A stretch of DNA of 64,000 nt, from positions 1,240,001 to 1,304,000 of the forward strand of contig CAVSHI010000002.1 in the NCBI GenBank assembly GCA_963727845.1, in the 5' to 3' direction. The notes under the pieces were generated by a model. That model had not been told where the DNA came from, did not search any database, and saw only the letters and a program-made list of their open reading frames with translations. This stretch comes from JBEKTW01 sp963727845 (GTDB taxonomy: Bacteria; Bacteroidota; Ignavibacteria; UBA10030; SZUA-254). The first letter of the stretch is position 1; every line of letters starts with the position of its first letter. A program made the translations under genes and the position numbers. Positions 26,288 through 34,962 of this stretch are shown one piece after another.

Positions 26288-27109
26288 TTACTCATGCGTT
26301 TTCATTAAACTCCAAATGGATTTCATTGAGCCTTCCTGTGTACTCGACAGCCGGGAACGCAACTCTCGCCTCAATTCCTGCGACGATAGTCCCCGAATCA
26401 ACACGCCGTTGTCGGCGATCGAAACGGTCCCGGTTTCCTGCGAAACGACCACAACGACAACGTCTGCCTGCTCTGAGATTCCGAGCGCTGCACGGTGACG
26501 CATCCCAAGGACGACATCGCCGATCGTTGCCGTTTGAGAAAGCGGCAGGGTCACCCGCGCGGCTTCTATTGTCCGGTCATGCACAACCACCGCGCCATCA
26601 TGGAGAGGCGCGCGTGGATTGAATATCGAAACGAGCAGGGCCCTGCTGATCCGGGCCTGGAGTTGAGCGCCGGTCTCGACCAATGTGCGCAGCCCTGTCG
26701 TACGAACGATCACCACCAGCATGCCGTGGTGTTTCCGGGCGAGTTCGAATGCCGTGGCGGCGATTTCTTCAATTGCTTCTTCGACATCAACCCGGAAAAA
26801 CATCCTGACGATCGGGTTGCGCCCGATAAGAATGAGGAGTCTCCGAAGCTCCGGCTGGAACAAGACGATAAAAGCGATGACCCAAATATCCGTGAGCGTT
26901 CGCAGGATCCACCCCATTGCTTTGAGGCTTAACGCCTGAGCAAGGAACGACAATCCAACGATCAGAACGAGCCCCACAAAAATCTGGGCCGCAATCGTCC
27001 CCCGCATGACGCTGTACAATTTGAAGAAGATAAAAGAAACCAGGGCTATGTCGATGAGATCGACCAGAGTTACGGCAAGGAACCCTATGTGGAAAAGTTC
27101 AATATTCAT
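26288..27109 (-). CDS. cdaA: Diadenylate cyclase CdaA
   Basis: Makes c-di-AMP from two ATP; membrane-bound. Three N-terminal membrane segments (ALVSFIFFKLYSVMRG, IFVGLVLIVGLSFLAQAL, IWVIAFIVLFQPELRRLL) precede the DAC domain. The catalytic motifs are PLHDGAVVVHDRTIEAARVT (DGA) and LGMRHRAALGISEQADVVVV (RHR). 273 aa is the CdaA length. The start overlaps the folP stop by ATGA; folP-cdaA adjacency is common in Bacteroidota relatives. Confidence 0.95.
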   Translation of the reverse strand: MNIELFHIGFLAVTLVDLIDIALVSFIFFKLYSVMRGTIAAQIFVGLVLIVGLSFLAQALSLKAMGWILRTLTDIWVIAFIVLFQPELRRLLILIGRNPIVRMFFRVDVEEAIEEIAATAFELARKHHGMLVVIVRTTGLRTLVETGAQLQARISRALLVSIFNPRAPLHDGAVVVHDRTIEAARVTLPLSQTATIGDVVLGMRHRAALGISEQADVVVVVVSQETGTVSIADNGVLIRGLSSQELRRELRSRLSSTQEGSMKSIWSLMKTHE

Positions 27110-27963
27110 CAGGATTCAGTTCGCATGAGTGCGTCGACCACTTTCGCAGCACGCTTCATCTCTTTGACGTCGTGCACACGGACGATGTTTGCCCCGTTCA
27201 TGATCGCCGCCGCAACCGCGGCAATCGTCCCCTCGATGCGCTCGCCGACGGGCAGGTCAAGAATCGCGCCGATGAATGATTTTCTTGAAGGGCCGACCAT
27301 GACGGGTACTCCAAATCGCCTGAACTCCCCAAGCTCCCGAAGAACCGTCAAATTATGTTCGAGCGTCTTGCCGAATCCAATTCCCGGGTCGACGACGATT
27401 TGTTCAATTCCGGCCTCTTGAGCCGAGCGGATTCCATCCTGGAGATACGAACAGATCTCGTCGATGAGATTTTCATACTTCGGGTTTTGCTGCATGGTCC
27501 GCGGTGTTCCCTTGATATGCATAAGAATGATTGAAGCCGTCCGTTTAGCGACAACTCCTGCGAATTCCCGATCGAAATGCAACCCGCTGATGTCGTTGAC
27601 GATTGTAGCGCCGGCGTCGAGCGCCTGAGCAGCAACCGTGGATTTGTACGTATCGATGGAGATGGGAATATGAATGGCCTTTGCCAGCCGCTCAATGACT
27701 GGAATGACTCTCCGGAGTTCCTCCTCAATCGTGATCGGTTCAGAACCAGGCCGGCTCGACTCGCCGCCGACATCGATGAAATCCGCTCCTTGCTCAACCA
27801 TTTCCATCCCCCGTGCGACTGCCTTTTCTAAATCGTAAAACAGTCCCCCATCCGAAAACGAGTCCGGCGTTACATTAACAACACCCATGATGTAGGTTCT
27901 CGCAAAAAGATCGTACGTGACCGGACCGAATGTGTACGGTTTCCTTATGACGTTCATCTGCAT
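27109..27963 (-). CDS. folP: Dihydropteroate synthase
   Basis: Condenses p-aminobenzoate with the pterin diphosphate in folate synthesis; target of sulfonamides. Motifs: GVVNVTPDSFSDGG (first loop), DVGGESSRPGSEPI (second loop), PISIDTYKSTVAAQAL, and VDPGIGFGKTLEHNL. 284 aa. It has a 4-nt overlap with cdaA. The upstream 168 bp separate it from the small basic protein gene and show no other gene. Confidence 0.96.
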   Translation of the reverse strand: MQMNVIRKPYTFGPVTYDLFARTYIMGVVNVTPDSFSDGGLFYDLEKAVARGMEMVEQGADFIDVGGESSRPGSEPITIEEELRRVIPVIERLAKAIHIPISIDTYKSTVAAQALDAGATIVNDISGLHFDREFAGVVAKRTASIILMHIKGTPRTMQQNPKYENLIDEICSYLQDGIRSAQEAGIEQIVVDPGIGFGKTLEHNLTVLRELGEFRRFGVPVMVGPSRKSFIGAILDLPVGERIEGTIAAVAAAIMNGANIVRVHDVKEMKRAAKVVDALMRTES

Positions 27964-28132
27964 CTTATGGAATCGGCATAGCCTTCAAATGTCGATTCTC
28001 CTTCCATCAGTGGTCGCGACATCGTTGCTACGACAACCGACGAATGAGAGAACCGGTGAAACGGCAAACATGTGACAGGAAGACCGGCCGGCGCAAAATG
28101 GTATCCCGGAGTGTGGAATACCGTTCAGAGCG

Positions 28133-28237
28133 TTATGCCGGCCGCTTCTTTGCAGCAAACAGAGCCCGTCTCTTGGCTTTGATTTTCTTGGTCTTCTTGT
28201 GGTGCTTCTTCTGAACGTTCATTGTCTTCTTATTCAT
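28133..28237 (-). CDS. 34-aa highly basic protein, possibly ribosomal
   Basis: Frame ATG 28237 to TAA 28133 encodes 34 residues: MNKKTMNVQKKHHKKTKKIK, then AKRRALFAAKKRPA. Seventeen are Lys or Arg and two His. A GGAAG ribosome site lies just upstream. The composition resembles very small ribosomal proteins such as bTHX or the COX24/AURKAIP1-like bL37 of Bacteroidota, but no motif proves this. It is upstream of folP and downstream of a zinc-ribbon gene. Confidence 0.6.
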   Translation of the reverse strand: MNKKTMNVQKKHHKKTKKIKAKRRALFAAKKRPA

Positions 28238-28263
28238 GTCGGCTTCCGATGATTGATAGCTGA

Positions 28264-28443
28264 TTATGGTTCACTGCAGGAATGATAAAATCCGCAGCGC
28301 GGGCAGACGAGTTTGCACTTCCGACCTTCCAGTTTCATTCCACAGTTGGCGCAGTATTGCCAGTAGTGGTCTGTTCTGGCGGCCGGACCGGTCTTCTCTT
28401 TCAGATCTGATGATGGAGATGCCGATGGTGTGTTCTCGTTCAT
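28264..28443 (-). CDS. Small zinc-ribbon protein
   Basis: 59 aa starting MNENTPSASPSSDLKEKTGP at 28443, with a disordered N-terminus and a C-terminal zinc ribbon: YCANCGMKLEGRKCKLVCPR and then CGFYHSCSEP. The two CxxC pairs would bind one zinc. The frame extends to 28641 but the added sequence runs through repeat DNA. It lies 26 bp before the small basic protein gene. Function unknown. Confidence 0.6.
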   Translation of the reverse strand: MNENTPSASPSSDLKEKTGPAARTDHYWQYCANCGMKLEGRKCKLVCPRCGFYHSCSEP

Positions 28444-28787
28444 GGAATGAAAATACAAGTTTTTTGGGAAGGAAGCAAAACCTCCAATTCTCTTTGCGAA
28501 CAGGAAACACACCAGGCCCGGGAAACCCTCATCCTCTCTACCTCCCCTTCCCCCATGAATGGTGGAAGGGGAAAATGCGATGTGAAAATCGTATTGGAGC
28601 CGTAGAGTCCGATTCGCAATCGGACAATGGGGAGAGGTCACGTGGGGAGACGGTACAAGGTGCGATTCACCTGAAAGGTCGCGAAGTCAAGTTGAATCGC
28701 ACTTTTCAAATGGAATTGGGGAACGAGACAGGACACCTGGACCTCCTCGTGTGGCTTCGCGCCCTCGTCCGGACGAAGGCGCAAGAG
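28444..28787. other. Gene-free stretch with two palindromes
   Basis: No convincing gene. It contains an imperfect palindrome at 28544-28571 (CCCCTTCC-CCAT/ATGG-GGAAGGGG) and a perfect 8-bp stem with a 3-nt loop at 28607-28625 (GTCCGATT-CGC-AATCGGAC). The first resembles the larger CCCTCACCCC palindrome at 59563-59617. Confidence 0.6.
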
Positions 28788-29108
28788 TCACGATCGGATC
28801 ATCGTGAGCATCATTTTGAATTTTCCGGTCGCCCGTACCGCATGGGGCTTATTGGCGGGCATGACGATCATTTGTCCGCTCGTGAGTTGAAATGGTTTTC
28901 CGGCAATGGTAACTTCTGCACTGCCGTCAATGACGCAGGCCAAAGCGTCATAAGGCGCCGTATGTTCACTGAGGGCCTGCCCTTCGTCGAACGCGAAGAG
29001 CGTGACGGTCCCAGCCTTTTTGTTCAGGATGGTCCGGCTCACGACGGCACCCTCTTGATAAGCTACCAGATCGAGAAGCGTGCTTGGTTCTGAGGGAATA
29101 GTGGACAT
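28788..29108 (-). CDS. Small cupin-domain protein
   Basis: 106-aa single cupin barrel. Motif 1 region: EGQALSEHTAPYDALACVID, with one His; motif 2: SGQMIVMPANKPHAVRATG, with a His. The usual HxH of motif 1 is reduced to one His, so metal binding may be weak. The IDGSAEVTIAGKPFQLTSG stretch is typical of stand-alone cupins that sense or bind small ligands. It lies 13 bp downstream of the aldo/keto reductase gene. Role unknown. Confidence 0.85.
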   Translation of the reverse strand: MSTIPSEPSTLLDLVAYQEGAVVSRTILNKKAGTVTLFAFDEGQALSEHTAPYDALACVIDGSAEVTIAGKPFQLTSGQMIVMPANKPHAVRATGKFKMMLTMIRS

Positions 29109-29121
29109 GGGACACCTATAG

Positions 29122-30111
29122 TTATCTCAACGCGTCATCAATGGATTTCAGTTCTTGCGTTGAAAAGTTCATCATCTTGAGTCCGGCGACATCATCCTCG
29201 AGTTGCCGAACCTTGCTCGCGCCAACGATCACCGATGTAATCTCGTCATGCCTTAGAAGCCAGGCGATCGCCATCTGGGCCAGAGATTGACCCCGACGTT
29301 GAGCGAGATCGTTCAGTCTTCGCACCTTCGCCAGCTTTTCTTCCGTGACCTGCGCGGGCCTTAGAAACCCGTGAGGTTTTCCGGCGCGTGAATCGCCGGG
29401 AATCCCGCCGAGATATCTATCCGTGAGCAGACCCTGCGCCAGCGGAGAGAATGCAATACCGCCGATGCCTTCATCTCTCAGCGCGTCGAGCAATCCGTTT
29501 TCCACCCAGCGATTGAACATGTTGTAGACGGGTTGATGAATCAGGCACGGCGTACCGAGGTCATGCAGAATCCCGGCAGCTTTGCGCGTCAGCTCCGCGT
29601 CGTACGAGGAAATCCCCGCGTACAGTGCTTTTCCGCTGCGGACAACATGGTCGAGCGCGGCCAACGATTCTTCCAGCGGCGTGTTCTTGTCGGGGCAGTG
29701 ATGGTAGAAGATGTCAACGTACTCCAACCCCATTCGCCTGAGACTCTGGTCGAGACTTGCAATGAGATACTTCCGGGAGCCTCCGCTGCCGTATGGGCCA
29801 TCCCACATCGGATATCCTGCCTTTGTTGAAATGATGAGCTCGTCGCGATATGATTTCAAATCCTGCCGCAGAATTTTTCCGAAGTTTTCTTCTGCCGATC
29901 CCGGAGGCGGACCATAGTTATTCGCCAGGTCGAAGTGCGTAATGCCGAGGTCGAAAGCCCGGCGGACCATGGCGCGGGCGGTTTCGAACGAATCTATCGC
30001 CCCGAAATTGTGCCACAATCCGAGTGAAATCGCCGGCAGGTTCAAACCACTGCGACCGCAACGACAATACAGCATATCGACGTATCGTGAAGGTGATGGC
30101 GATGTTGGCAT
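29122..30111 (-). CDS. Aldo/keto reductase (YghZ/L-glyceraldehyde-3-phosphate reductase-like)
   Basis: NADPH-dependent reductase of the AKR14-like group. The protein closely follows E. coli YghZ in key stretches: CGRSGLNLPAISLGLWHNFG, DLGITHFDLANNYGPPPGSA (catalytic Asp and Tyr), LIISTKAGYPMWDGPYGSGG (Lys) and LEYVDIFYHHCPDKNTPLEE (His). The C-terminal TSVIVGASKVRQLEDDV binds NADPH. The start MPTSPSPSRYVDM at 30111 matches the family; the frame to 30162 is longer than expected. Probable role: detoxifying short aldehydes. Confidence 0.92.
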   Translation of the reverse strand: MPTSPSPSRYVDMLYCRCGRSGLNLPAISLGLWHNFGAIDSFETARAMVRRAFDLGITHFDLANNYGPPPGSAEENFGKILRQDLKSYRDELIISTKAGYPMWDGPYGSGGSRKYLIASLDQSLRRMGLEYVDIFYHHCPDKNTPLEESLAALDHVVRSGKALYAGISSYDAELTRKAAGILHDLGTPCLIHQPVYNMFNRWVENGLLDALRDEGIGGIAFSPLAQGLLTDRYLGGIPGDSRAGKPHGFLRPAQVTEEKLAKVRRLNDLAQRRGQSLAQMAIAWLLRHDEITSVIVGASKVRQLEDDVAGLKMMNFSTQELKSIDDALR

Positions 30112-30234
30112 GGTTTTCCTTGGGCCTGTTCTCAATCGAAATTTACGTTCCACAGAATGCAAGGAAAGGATGTCTGAATCAGAATGTTCAGGATTTTAGA
30201 ATTAACAGAATTGACCAATAGCCCGCCAAGGCGC

Positions 30235-30420
30235 TTACTCTTCTGCAAACTTTTTGATTGCATCGAAGAATTTCACAATCGCTTTCGCTTTATTCTTCCC
30301 GAATGACACCCAGTGCCAAGGTGTTTTTGGATCCGGTGCGTCTACAGTAGGGATGCGAATGACCGGCTTGCCCTTGTATTCATCGATGACTGGTTGTGCC
30401 GGCTTGATTTCGTCTTCCAT
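30235..30420 (-). CDS. 61-aa conserved-type hypothetical protein
   Basis: Small acidic-to-basic protein beginning MEDEIKPAQPVIDEYKGKPV. Its plan (a short strand with KGKPVIRIP, then FGKNKAKAIVKFFDAIKKFA) resembles small proteins of about 60 aa seen in anaerobic and Chlorobi-type genomes, but no function is known. Its 5' end overlaps the alpha/beta hydrolase frame by 79 bp, and a strong promoter (30460-30488) sits just upstream inside that frame. This supports it as an independent gene. Confidence 0.7.
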   Translation of the reverse strand: MEDEIKPAQPVIDEYKGKPVIRIPTVDAPDPKTPWHWVSFGKNKAKAIVKFFDAIKKFAEE

Positions 30421-31289
30421 GTAACACCACTCGATTTATTGAGATAGATTGATGCTGAGAATATAAGAAGATACGGTAAGACTGTCAACACGCCACTATA
30501 AATTGAACGTAAAAAGGATTTGATGACACCCGCAAAGCGCTCTGGCTGGTCTAAGTGGACCCCGTGGCCGGCTTCCCGGATTTGTTCAACCTGAAATCTC
30601 GGATTAAGATGGTTCAGCTCTTCGGCAACATCAGACGAAACCACACCATTATCACCAAATACGAGGAGGCTTGGAACGTCAATTGCACTCACTAACAGTT
30701 TATAATCGGGGTTCGGTGGCGTGAGAACGTCGAAGGCAGCCATGCTTGTTTGAAGTCGTGACTGAGCGGACAGCTCAAGGGTCTCCCCTGACCGATTAGG
30801 GTGTCTAGCCTGCGCTTCTGCCACCAACTCATCCAATGACATATTGAGCATTCGCCGATGCTGATCGGCCACATCACTATCGCGAACATCGCGCTGAACT
30901 CTTGGACTCAAGAACGTTGGATCAGCTAAGATCAGGCCACGGAGCAGCTTTCGTTTACGACCTGCCACCACGGCTGCTGTCATGCCTCCCATGGAGTGTC
31001 CGAGCAGAAAAGGCGGAGAAAGTCTTAGAGCCTTTATAAGGCCGACGACATCCTTTGCATGGTCTTCGTATCGGTACCCGTAGTCAGGCACACTCGACTT
31101 TCCGTGACCCCTAGCATCGGGCATGATTACATCATATTCTCCCTCTAGAGCATGTGCCAAGGCAGTCCAGCAGGCTCCGTTAGCAGTTAATCCGTGTAAC
31201 AGAATTAAAGGAGGCTTGCTTCCTCCGGTTCTCGTATAATGTATCTTAATTCCGTTTGTTTCGCAGATTGCTGCGCTCCAGTCGGTCAC
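30342..31289 (-). CDS. Alpha/beta hydrolase with a run-on C-terminus
   Basis: Alpha/beta hydrolase: oxyanion region LILLHGLTANGACW, nucleophile elbow FLLGHSMGGMTAAVV (Ser), acid Asp probably in VFGDNGVVSS, and catalytic His in REAGHGVHLDQPERFAGVI. The natural family end is near FLRSI, about residue 266. The frame continues about 49 more residues (VLPYLLIFSASIYLNKSSGV...) into the next gene, and this tail is not hydrolase-like. Base composition is lower in GC than its neighbours, hinting at transfer. Substrate unknown. Confidence 0.85.
   Translation of the reverse strand: MTDWSAAICETNGIKIHYTRTGGSKPPLILLHGLTANGACWTALAHALEGEYDVIMPDARGHGKSSVPDYGYRYEDHAKDVVGLIKALRLSPPFLLGHSMGGMTAAVVAGRKRKLLRGLILADPTFLSPRVQRDVRDSDVADQHRRMLNMSLDELVAEAQARHPNRSGETLELSAQSRLQTSMAAFDVLTPPNPDYKLLVSAIDVPSLLVFGDNGVVSSDVAEELNHLNPRFQVEQIREAGHGVHLDQPERFAGVIKSFLRSIYSGVLTVLPYLLIFSASIYLNKSSGVTWKTKSSRHNQSSMNTRASRSFASLL
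30460..30488 (-). promoter_or_regulatory. Consensus sigma-70-type promoter for the 61-aa gene
   Basis: Minus strand: perfect -35 TTGACA (30483-30488), 17-bp spacer, -10 TATATT (30460-30465). Transcription would start about 33 nt before ATG 30420. It lies inside the run-on tail of the hydrolase frame. Confidence 0.7.
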
Positions 31290-31448
31290 TTGTTTTTTCC
31301 TTCAAGCAAAATATTCATCGTTTTCCAATGCCATTGAAATTGATGTCAACGTAGCAGCGGAGACCCTGGCATGCAAATGACGCAGTACGCGGCTAACGGT
31401 TCGTTGTTGTAGTTACTTAAAGTGTCAAAATGATTTTCACATTTTTAC

Positions 31449-31895
31449 TCAGTCCTCGATTGCCTCAACACCAAGTCCCTTAAGTCGATCAAGGTTCTCC
31501 CTCATGGCTTTGAGTTGCGCGGGGGAGTGCTCCTGCCAATCCGTGACCTCACCAGTGACCCGAATCGGATTCCGAGAGCGGTATGACTTTGTTGGATTAC
31601 CAGGGTACTTCTTGTCCGTCAAATTGGGGTCATCTTCAATCGGGCCATTCGGCTCTACGATATAAATTCTGCCGGGTCCTTCGCCCAAAGCAAGTTCGGC
31701 TCCCCAAGTAGCGGCATCCAAAGTGGCGGTTAAGTAGACAAAGGACGCCTTCTTCCTCTTACCGTAGTTTGAGTTAAAGCCGGGTTCGATCAGGTCTCCC
31801 GTCTTCAGATTGGTCTTCGTGCCATGATAGAACCTCTGTGAACTCTGGTCGTAGGCAGACTCGATCGACTTGTCCTTCATTCTGTTTGTTTTCAT
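31449..31895 (-). CDS. arr: NAD+-rifampin ADP-ribosyltransferase (Arr)
   Basis: Inactivates rifamycins by ADP-ribosylation. The 148-aa product matches Arr enzymes across its length: RFYHGTKTNLKTGDLIEPGF, YLTATLDAATWGAELALGEG, RIYIVEPNGPIEDDPNLTDK and KYPGNPTKSYRSRNPIRVTG. The His of YHGTK and the Asp of TLDAATWGAELA are the NAD-site residues of the family. Start 31895 (MKTNRMKDKS) is preferred; 31880 is possible. Chromosomal Arr homologues are common in environmental bacteria, so resistance is a family expectation, not shown. Confidence 0.93.
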   Translation of the reverse strand: MKTNRMKDKSIESAYDQSSQRFYHGTKTNLKTGDLIEPGFNSNYGKRKKASFVYLTATLDAATWGAELALGEGPGRIYIVEPNGPIEDDPNLTDKKYPGNPTKSYRSRNPIRVTGEVTDWQEHSPAQLKAMRENLDRLKGLGVEAIED

Positions 31896-32343
31896 TGTCG
31901 TTATATTGTTTGTCAATGTCTTTTCGTGTCTGTTGGGTTGTCGGTTACAATGGCGCCTGACGTCCCGCAAAATAACGCAATATTGCATTCTTATCTCCTT
32001 TGCTTGTCGCACCAGACGTGCCGAAACTGATGGTAAGTCTGCCAATTCTGCAACCTTAATTTACTTCGAGAATCTACAAGACTTTGCCGGCATTGTCAAC
32101 TAGGGCAGGGGAAAAGTCAATTCAACAGGAAAAGTCAATTCAACCAGTTATTGGTTGACGGTACTAAGTTGTCAGTTCGTGGTTGTTGGTACTTTGTCAT
32201 TGGTTGTAGGGACTGGCATTGAGCCCTTGGCCGTTGGCATTTAGCTTTTAGAATCCTGTCTCTGACTTCTGGCATCTCATCATCTCAACATTGTAATTTC
32301 AGGATTCGAGTTTCCGAGGGAATTGTCCACTGGCGCGAAAACA
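31896..32343. other. Gene-free stretch with degenerate repeats
   Basis: No gene seen. It holds a doubled word, GGAAAAGTCAATTCAAC, at about 32110-32143, then TTGGTTGACGGTACTAAGTT-type words related to the 14-bp repeat at 14764, and more short-word repeats to about 32280. Confidence 0.6.
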
Positions 32344-32393
32344 AAAAGCCGGCGTCGCACCTCCATCGCTGGAGCGGTGTCGACAGCCGGCTT
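32344..32393 (-). terminator. Rho-independent terminator of sodA
   Basis: Minus-strand hairpin with outer stem AAGCCGGC/GCCGGCTT and inner pairs CACC/GGTG and TCCA/TGGA, followed by TTTTTG. It lies about 80 bp after the sodA stop. Confidence 0.8.
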
Positions 32394-32469
32394 ACGATGG
32401 CCATGAACAGAGTTTTCTAAACCGTTCTTATGATCAACGTCGGGAACGGAATGAAGACTGCAGATTCAT

Positions 32470-33075
32470 TCATTTCGCCGAAGCAAATCGCTTAGCGGCT
32501 TCGTCCCAATTCACGACATTCCACCATGCCGCAATGTAGTCGGCACGCCGGTTTTGATACTTGAGGTAGTACGCATGCTCCCATACATCGAGCCCGAGCA
32601 CCGGAATTCCCTTCGTCTCGGCGATATCCATCAGAGGATTATCCTGATTCGGTGTGGAAGCGACCACGAGTTTGCCGTGCTGGGAAATCAGCCATGCCCA
32701 GCCAGACCCGAACCGCGTTACTCCGGCATTCGCAAATTGCTCTTTGAACTTGTCGAATGACCCGAAATCACGATTGATGGCGTTCGCGAGCTCACCGGCC
32801 GGCGCGCCTCCGCCTTTCGGCTTCATCCATTGCCAGAATTGAGTGTGGTTCCAGTGACCGCCGCCGTTGTTCCGTATCGCAGGCGACAGCTTGGAGACGT
32901 TCTTGAGAATTTCTTCGATGGGTTTCTTGTCCCACTCGGTGTTCTCGATCGCTTTGTTAACGTTGGTGACATACGCGGCATGATGCTTGCCGTGATGAAT
33001 TTCCATCGTCATCTTATCGACAAACGGCTCTAAGGCATCGTGCGCGTACGGTAAATTTGCTAATGTGAATGGCAT
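32470..33075 (-). CDS. sodA: Superoxide dismutase, Fe/Mn type
   Basis: Dismutates superoxide. 201 aa with metal ligands in MEIHHGKHHAAYVTNVNKA (His), NNGGGHWNHTQFWQWMKP (His) and LDVWEHAYYLKYQNRRADYI (Asp and His). The active-site pattern does not settle Fe versus Mn. The ribosome site AAAGGAG before ATG 33075 is strong. It is downstream of the Fe-S assembly operon and ends at its own terminator. Confidence 0.96.
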   Translation of the reverse strand: MPFTLANLPYAHDALEPFVDKMTMEIHHGKHHAAYVTNVNKAIENTEWDKKPIEEILKNVSKLSPAIRNNGGGHWNHTQFWQWMKPKGGGAPAGELANAINRDFGSFDKFKEQFANAGVTRFGSGWAWLISQHGKLVVASTPNQDNPLMDIAETKGIPVLGLDVWEHAYYLKYQNRRADYIAAWWNVVNWDEAAKRFASAK

Positions 33076-33300
33076 TATTCCTGACTCCTTTTGATTGATT
33101 GAATGAAATTAATTAACTAGAAAAGAAATACGAGTACTTGAAACGTGAACAAATTCTAATATCGAAATCCCAGACAAATCCTCAATCCCAAATCCGCAAT
33201 CGCCAATATCACGTGCTATGACTGGATTCCCGATAGAAGCATTCGGGAATGACGTATTGACTTTTGCTTCTTGTCTGCCACGGTCAGTAACTCAGATGTC

Positions 33301-34545
33301 TCATGCAACGGGCACGGCTGAGAAGATTTCCCGAACCTTCCCCAGAGCCGACACGAGACGCACGACGTCATCCTCGGTGTTGTAAATATAAAAACTGGCC
33401 CGGTTCGTCGCCGGAACATTCAGCCACTGCATGAGGGGCTGCGCGCAGTGGTGGCCCGCGCGGATGGCAATTCCTTCCTCGTCCAGAATCGTTGCAACAT
33501 CGTGGGGATGCACCCCCTTCATATTGAAAGCGACGACACCGCTTCGTTCGGGGATCGGTCCATAGATTTCGATATCCTTGTTCCTCTTCAGTTCGTCAAG
33601 CGCGACGCGGACCAGCGTGCGCTCATGTGTCTGAATAGCTTCCATCCCCAGATGGTTCAGGTAGTCAATCGCCGCGCCGAGACCGATCACACCGGCGATA
33701 TTGGGTGTGCCTGCTTCGAATTTTCCGGGCGGCTCCCGGTACGTTGATCTCTCCAGTTGCACCTCTACGATCATGTCTCCGCCGCCATGGTATGGCGGCA
33801 TCGCTTCCAGCAGATGAAGCTTTCCGTACAGAACTCCGGTGCCCGTCGGTCCAAGCATTTTGTGGCCGGAGAACGCGAGAAAGTCGCAGTCTATCGCCTG
33901 GACATCGATCTTGATGTGGGGCGCGGCTTGCGCACCGTCAATCATGACGACGGCGCCAACCGCGTGCGCTTGTTTAATGATACTCGCAACGGGATTGATC
34001 GTTCCCAAAACGTTCGAGACGCAGGTCAGCGAGACAATTTTTGTTCTCGCCGACAGAAGCTGCGGGAGTTTTTCCAGGTCGAGCCGGCCATCCGGCGTCA
34101 ATGGAATGAACCGGAGCCCGGCTCCTGTCTGTTGTGCGGCCATCTGCCATGGAACGAGGTTACTATGATGTTCCATCACCGACAGCAGAATTTCATCGCC
34201 CGGTTTGAGATTGGTCCGCCCCCAGCTGCTCGCGACAAGGTTGATGGACTCTGTAGTGCCGCGGGTGAAAACGACGCTCTCCCTTCTGGTCGCGTTAATG
34301 AAACGGCTGACTTTATCGCGGGCGTTTTCATACGCTTGCGTTGCCTCATCGCTGAGTGTATAGGCGCCGCGGTGGACATTAGCGTTATACGTCCGATAAT
34401 AGTTGTCCATGGCTTTAACGACAGAGTTGGGGCGCTGGGTTGTTGCTGCGCTGTCAAGGTATACCAGCGGTTGTCCTTTCACCGGGCGTTTGAAGATTGG
34501 AAAATCTTCGCGTATTTTTTTTGGATCGAACATGCCTTTCATCAA
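33301..34545 (-). CDS. sufS: Cysteine desulfurase SufS
   Basis: PLP enzyme releasing sulfur from cysteine for Fe-S cluster assembly. PLP lysine in FLAFSGHKMLGPTGTGVLYG; persulfide Cys in IAIRAGHHCAQPLMQWLNV, the short-loop type II form of SufS. N-terminal REDFPIFKRPVKGQPLVYLD is typical of SufS. 414 aa. Last gene of the suf operon, 33 bp after the iscA-type gene. A second desulfurase (iscS) is the second gene of the same operon. Confidence 0.96.
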   Translation of the reverse strand: MMKGMFDPKKIREDFPIFKRPVKGQPLVYLDSAATTQRPNSVVKAMDNYYRTYNANVHRGAYTLSDEATQAYENARDKVSRFINATRRESVVFTRGTTESINLVASSWGRTNLKPGDEILLSVMEHHSNLVPWQMAAQQTGAGLRFIPLTPDGRLDLEKLPQLLSARTKIVSLTCVSNVLGTINPVASIIKQAHAVGAVVMIDGAQAAPHIKIDVQAIDCDFLAFSGHKMLGPTGTGVLYGKLHLLEAMPPYHGGGDMIVEVQLERSTYREPPGKFEAGTPNIAGVIGLGAAIDYLNHLGMEAIQTHERTLVRVALDELKRNKDIEIYGPIPERSGVVAFNMKGVHPHDVATILDEEGIAIRAGHHCAQPLMQWLNVPATNRASFYIYNTEDDVVRLVSALGKVREIFSAVPVA

Positions 34546-34578
34546 GAATTCCAGCCGGGTTGTTTCCCGGGTGGAGAA

Positions 34579-34947
34579 TTAAACACCGAAGGAATTCCCG
34601 CAGCCGCACGTTCGTGCTGCGTTCGGATTATTGAACACAAATCCTTTGCCGTTCAGTCCATCCTGAAAGTCCAGCTGCGTGCCTGAAAGGAAAAAGAGGC
34701 TTTTCGGGTCGATGAACATCCTGATCCCTTCTGATTCAATAACCCTGTCATTCTGCCCGGGTTCGGCATCAAAACCCAGAACATACGAAAAGCCCGAGCA
34801 GCCGCCGCCCTTCACACCAAGGCGCAGACCATGAGATTCAGGAATGGAATTCTCCTTCCGGATCGTGCCGATATGCCGGGCAGCATTGGGCGTGATGATG
34901 ATATCCTCTTTCAAATCAGGTTTTTTGAATGTCGTCGTTTCTGCCAT
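34579..34947 (-). CDS. A-type Fe-S carrier (HesB/IscA/SufA)
   Basis: 122-aa carrier that passes Fe-S clusters to targets. The three cluster cysteines are present: VKGGGCSGFSYVLGFDAEPG and ARTCGCGNSFGV at the C-terminus. LFLSGTQLDFQDGLNGKGFVF lies between. Its position between DUF59 and sufS fits SufA/ErpA function; the exact subtype cannot be fixed. Confidence 0.95.
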   Translation of the reverse strand: MAETTTFKKPDLKEDIIITPNAARHIGTIRKENSIPESHGLRLGVKGGGCSGFSYVLGFDAEPGQNDRVIESEGIRMFIDPKSLFFLSGTQLDFQDGLNGKGFVFNNPNAARTCGCGNSFGV

Positions 34948-34962
34948 TGAAATTCTCCTGTG

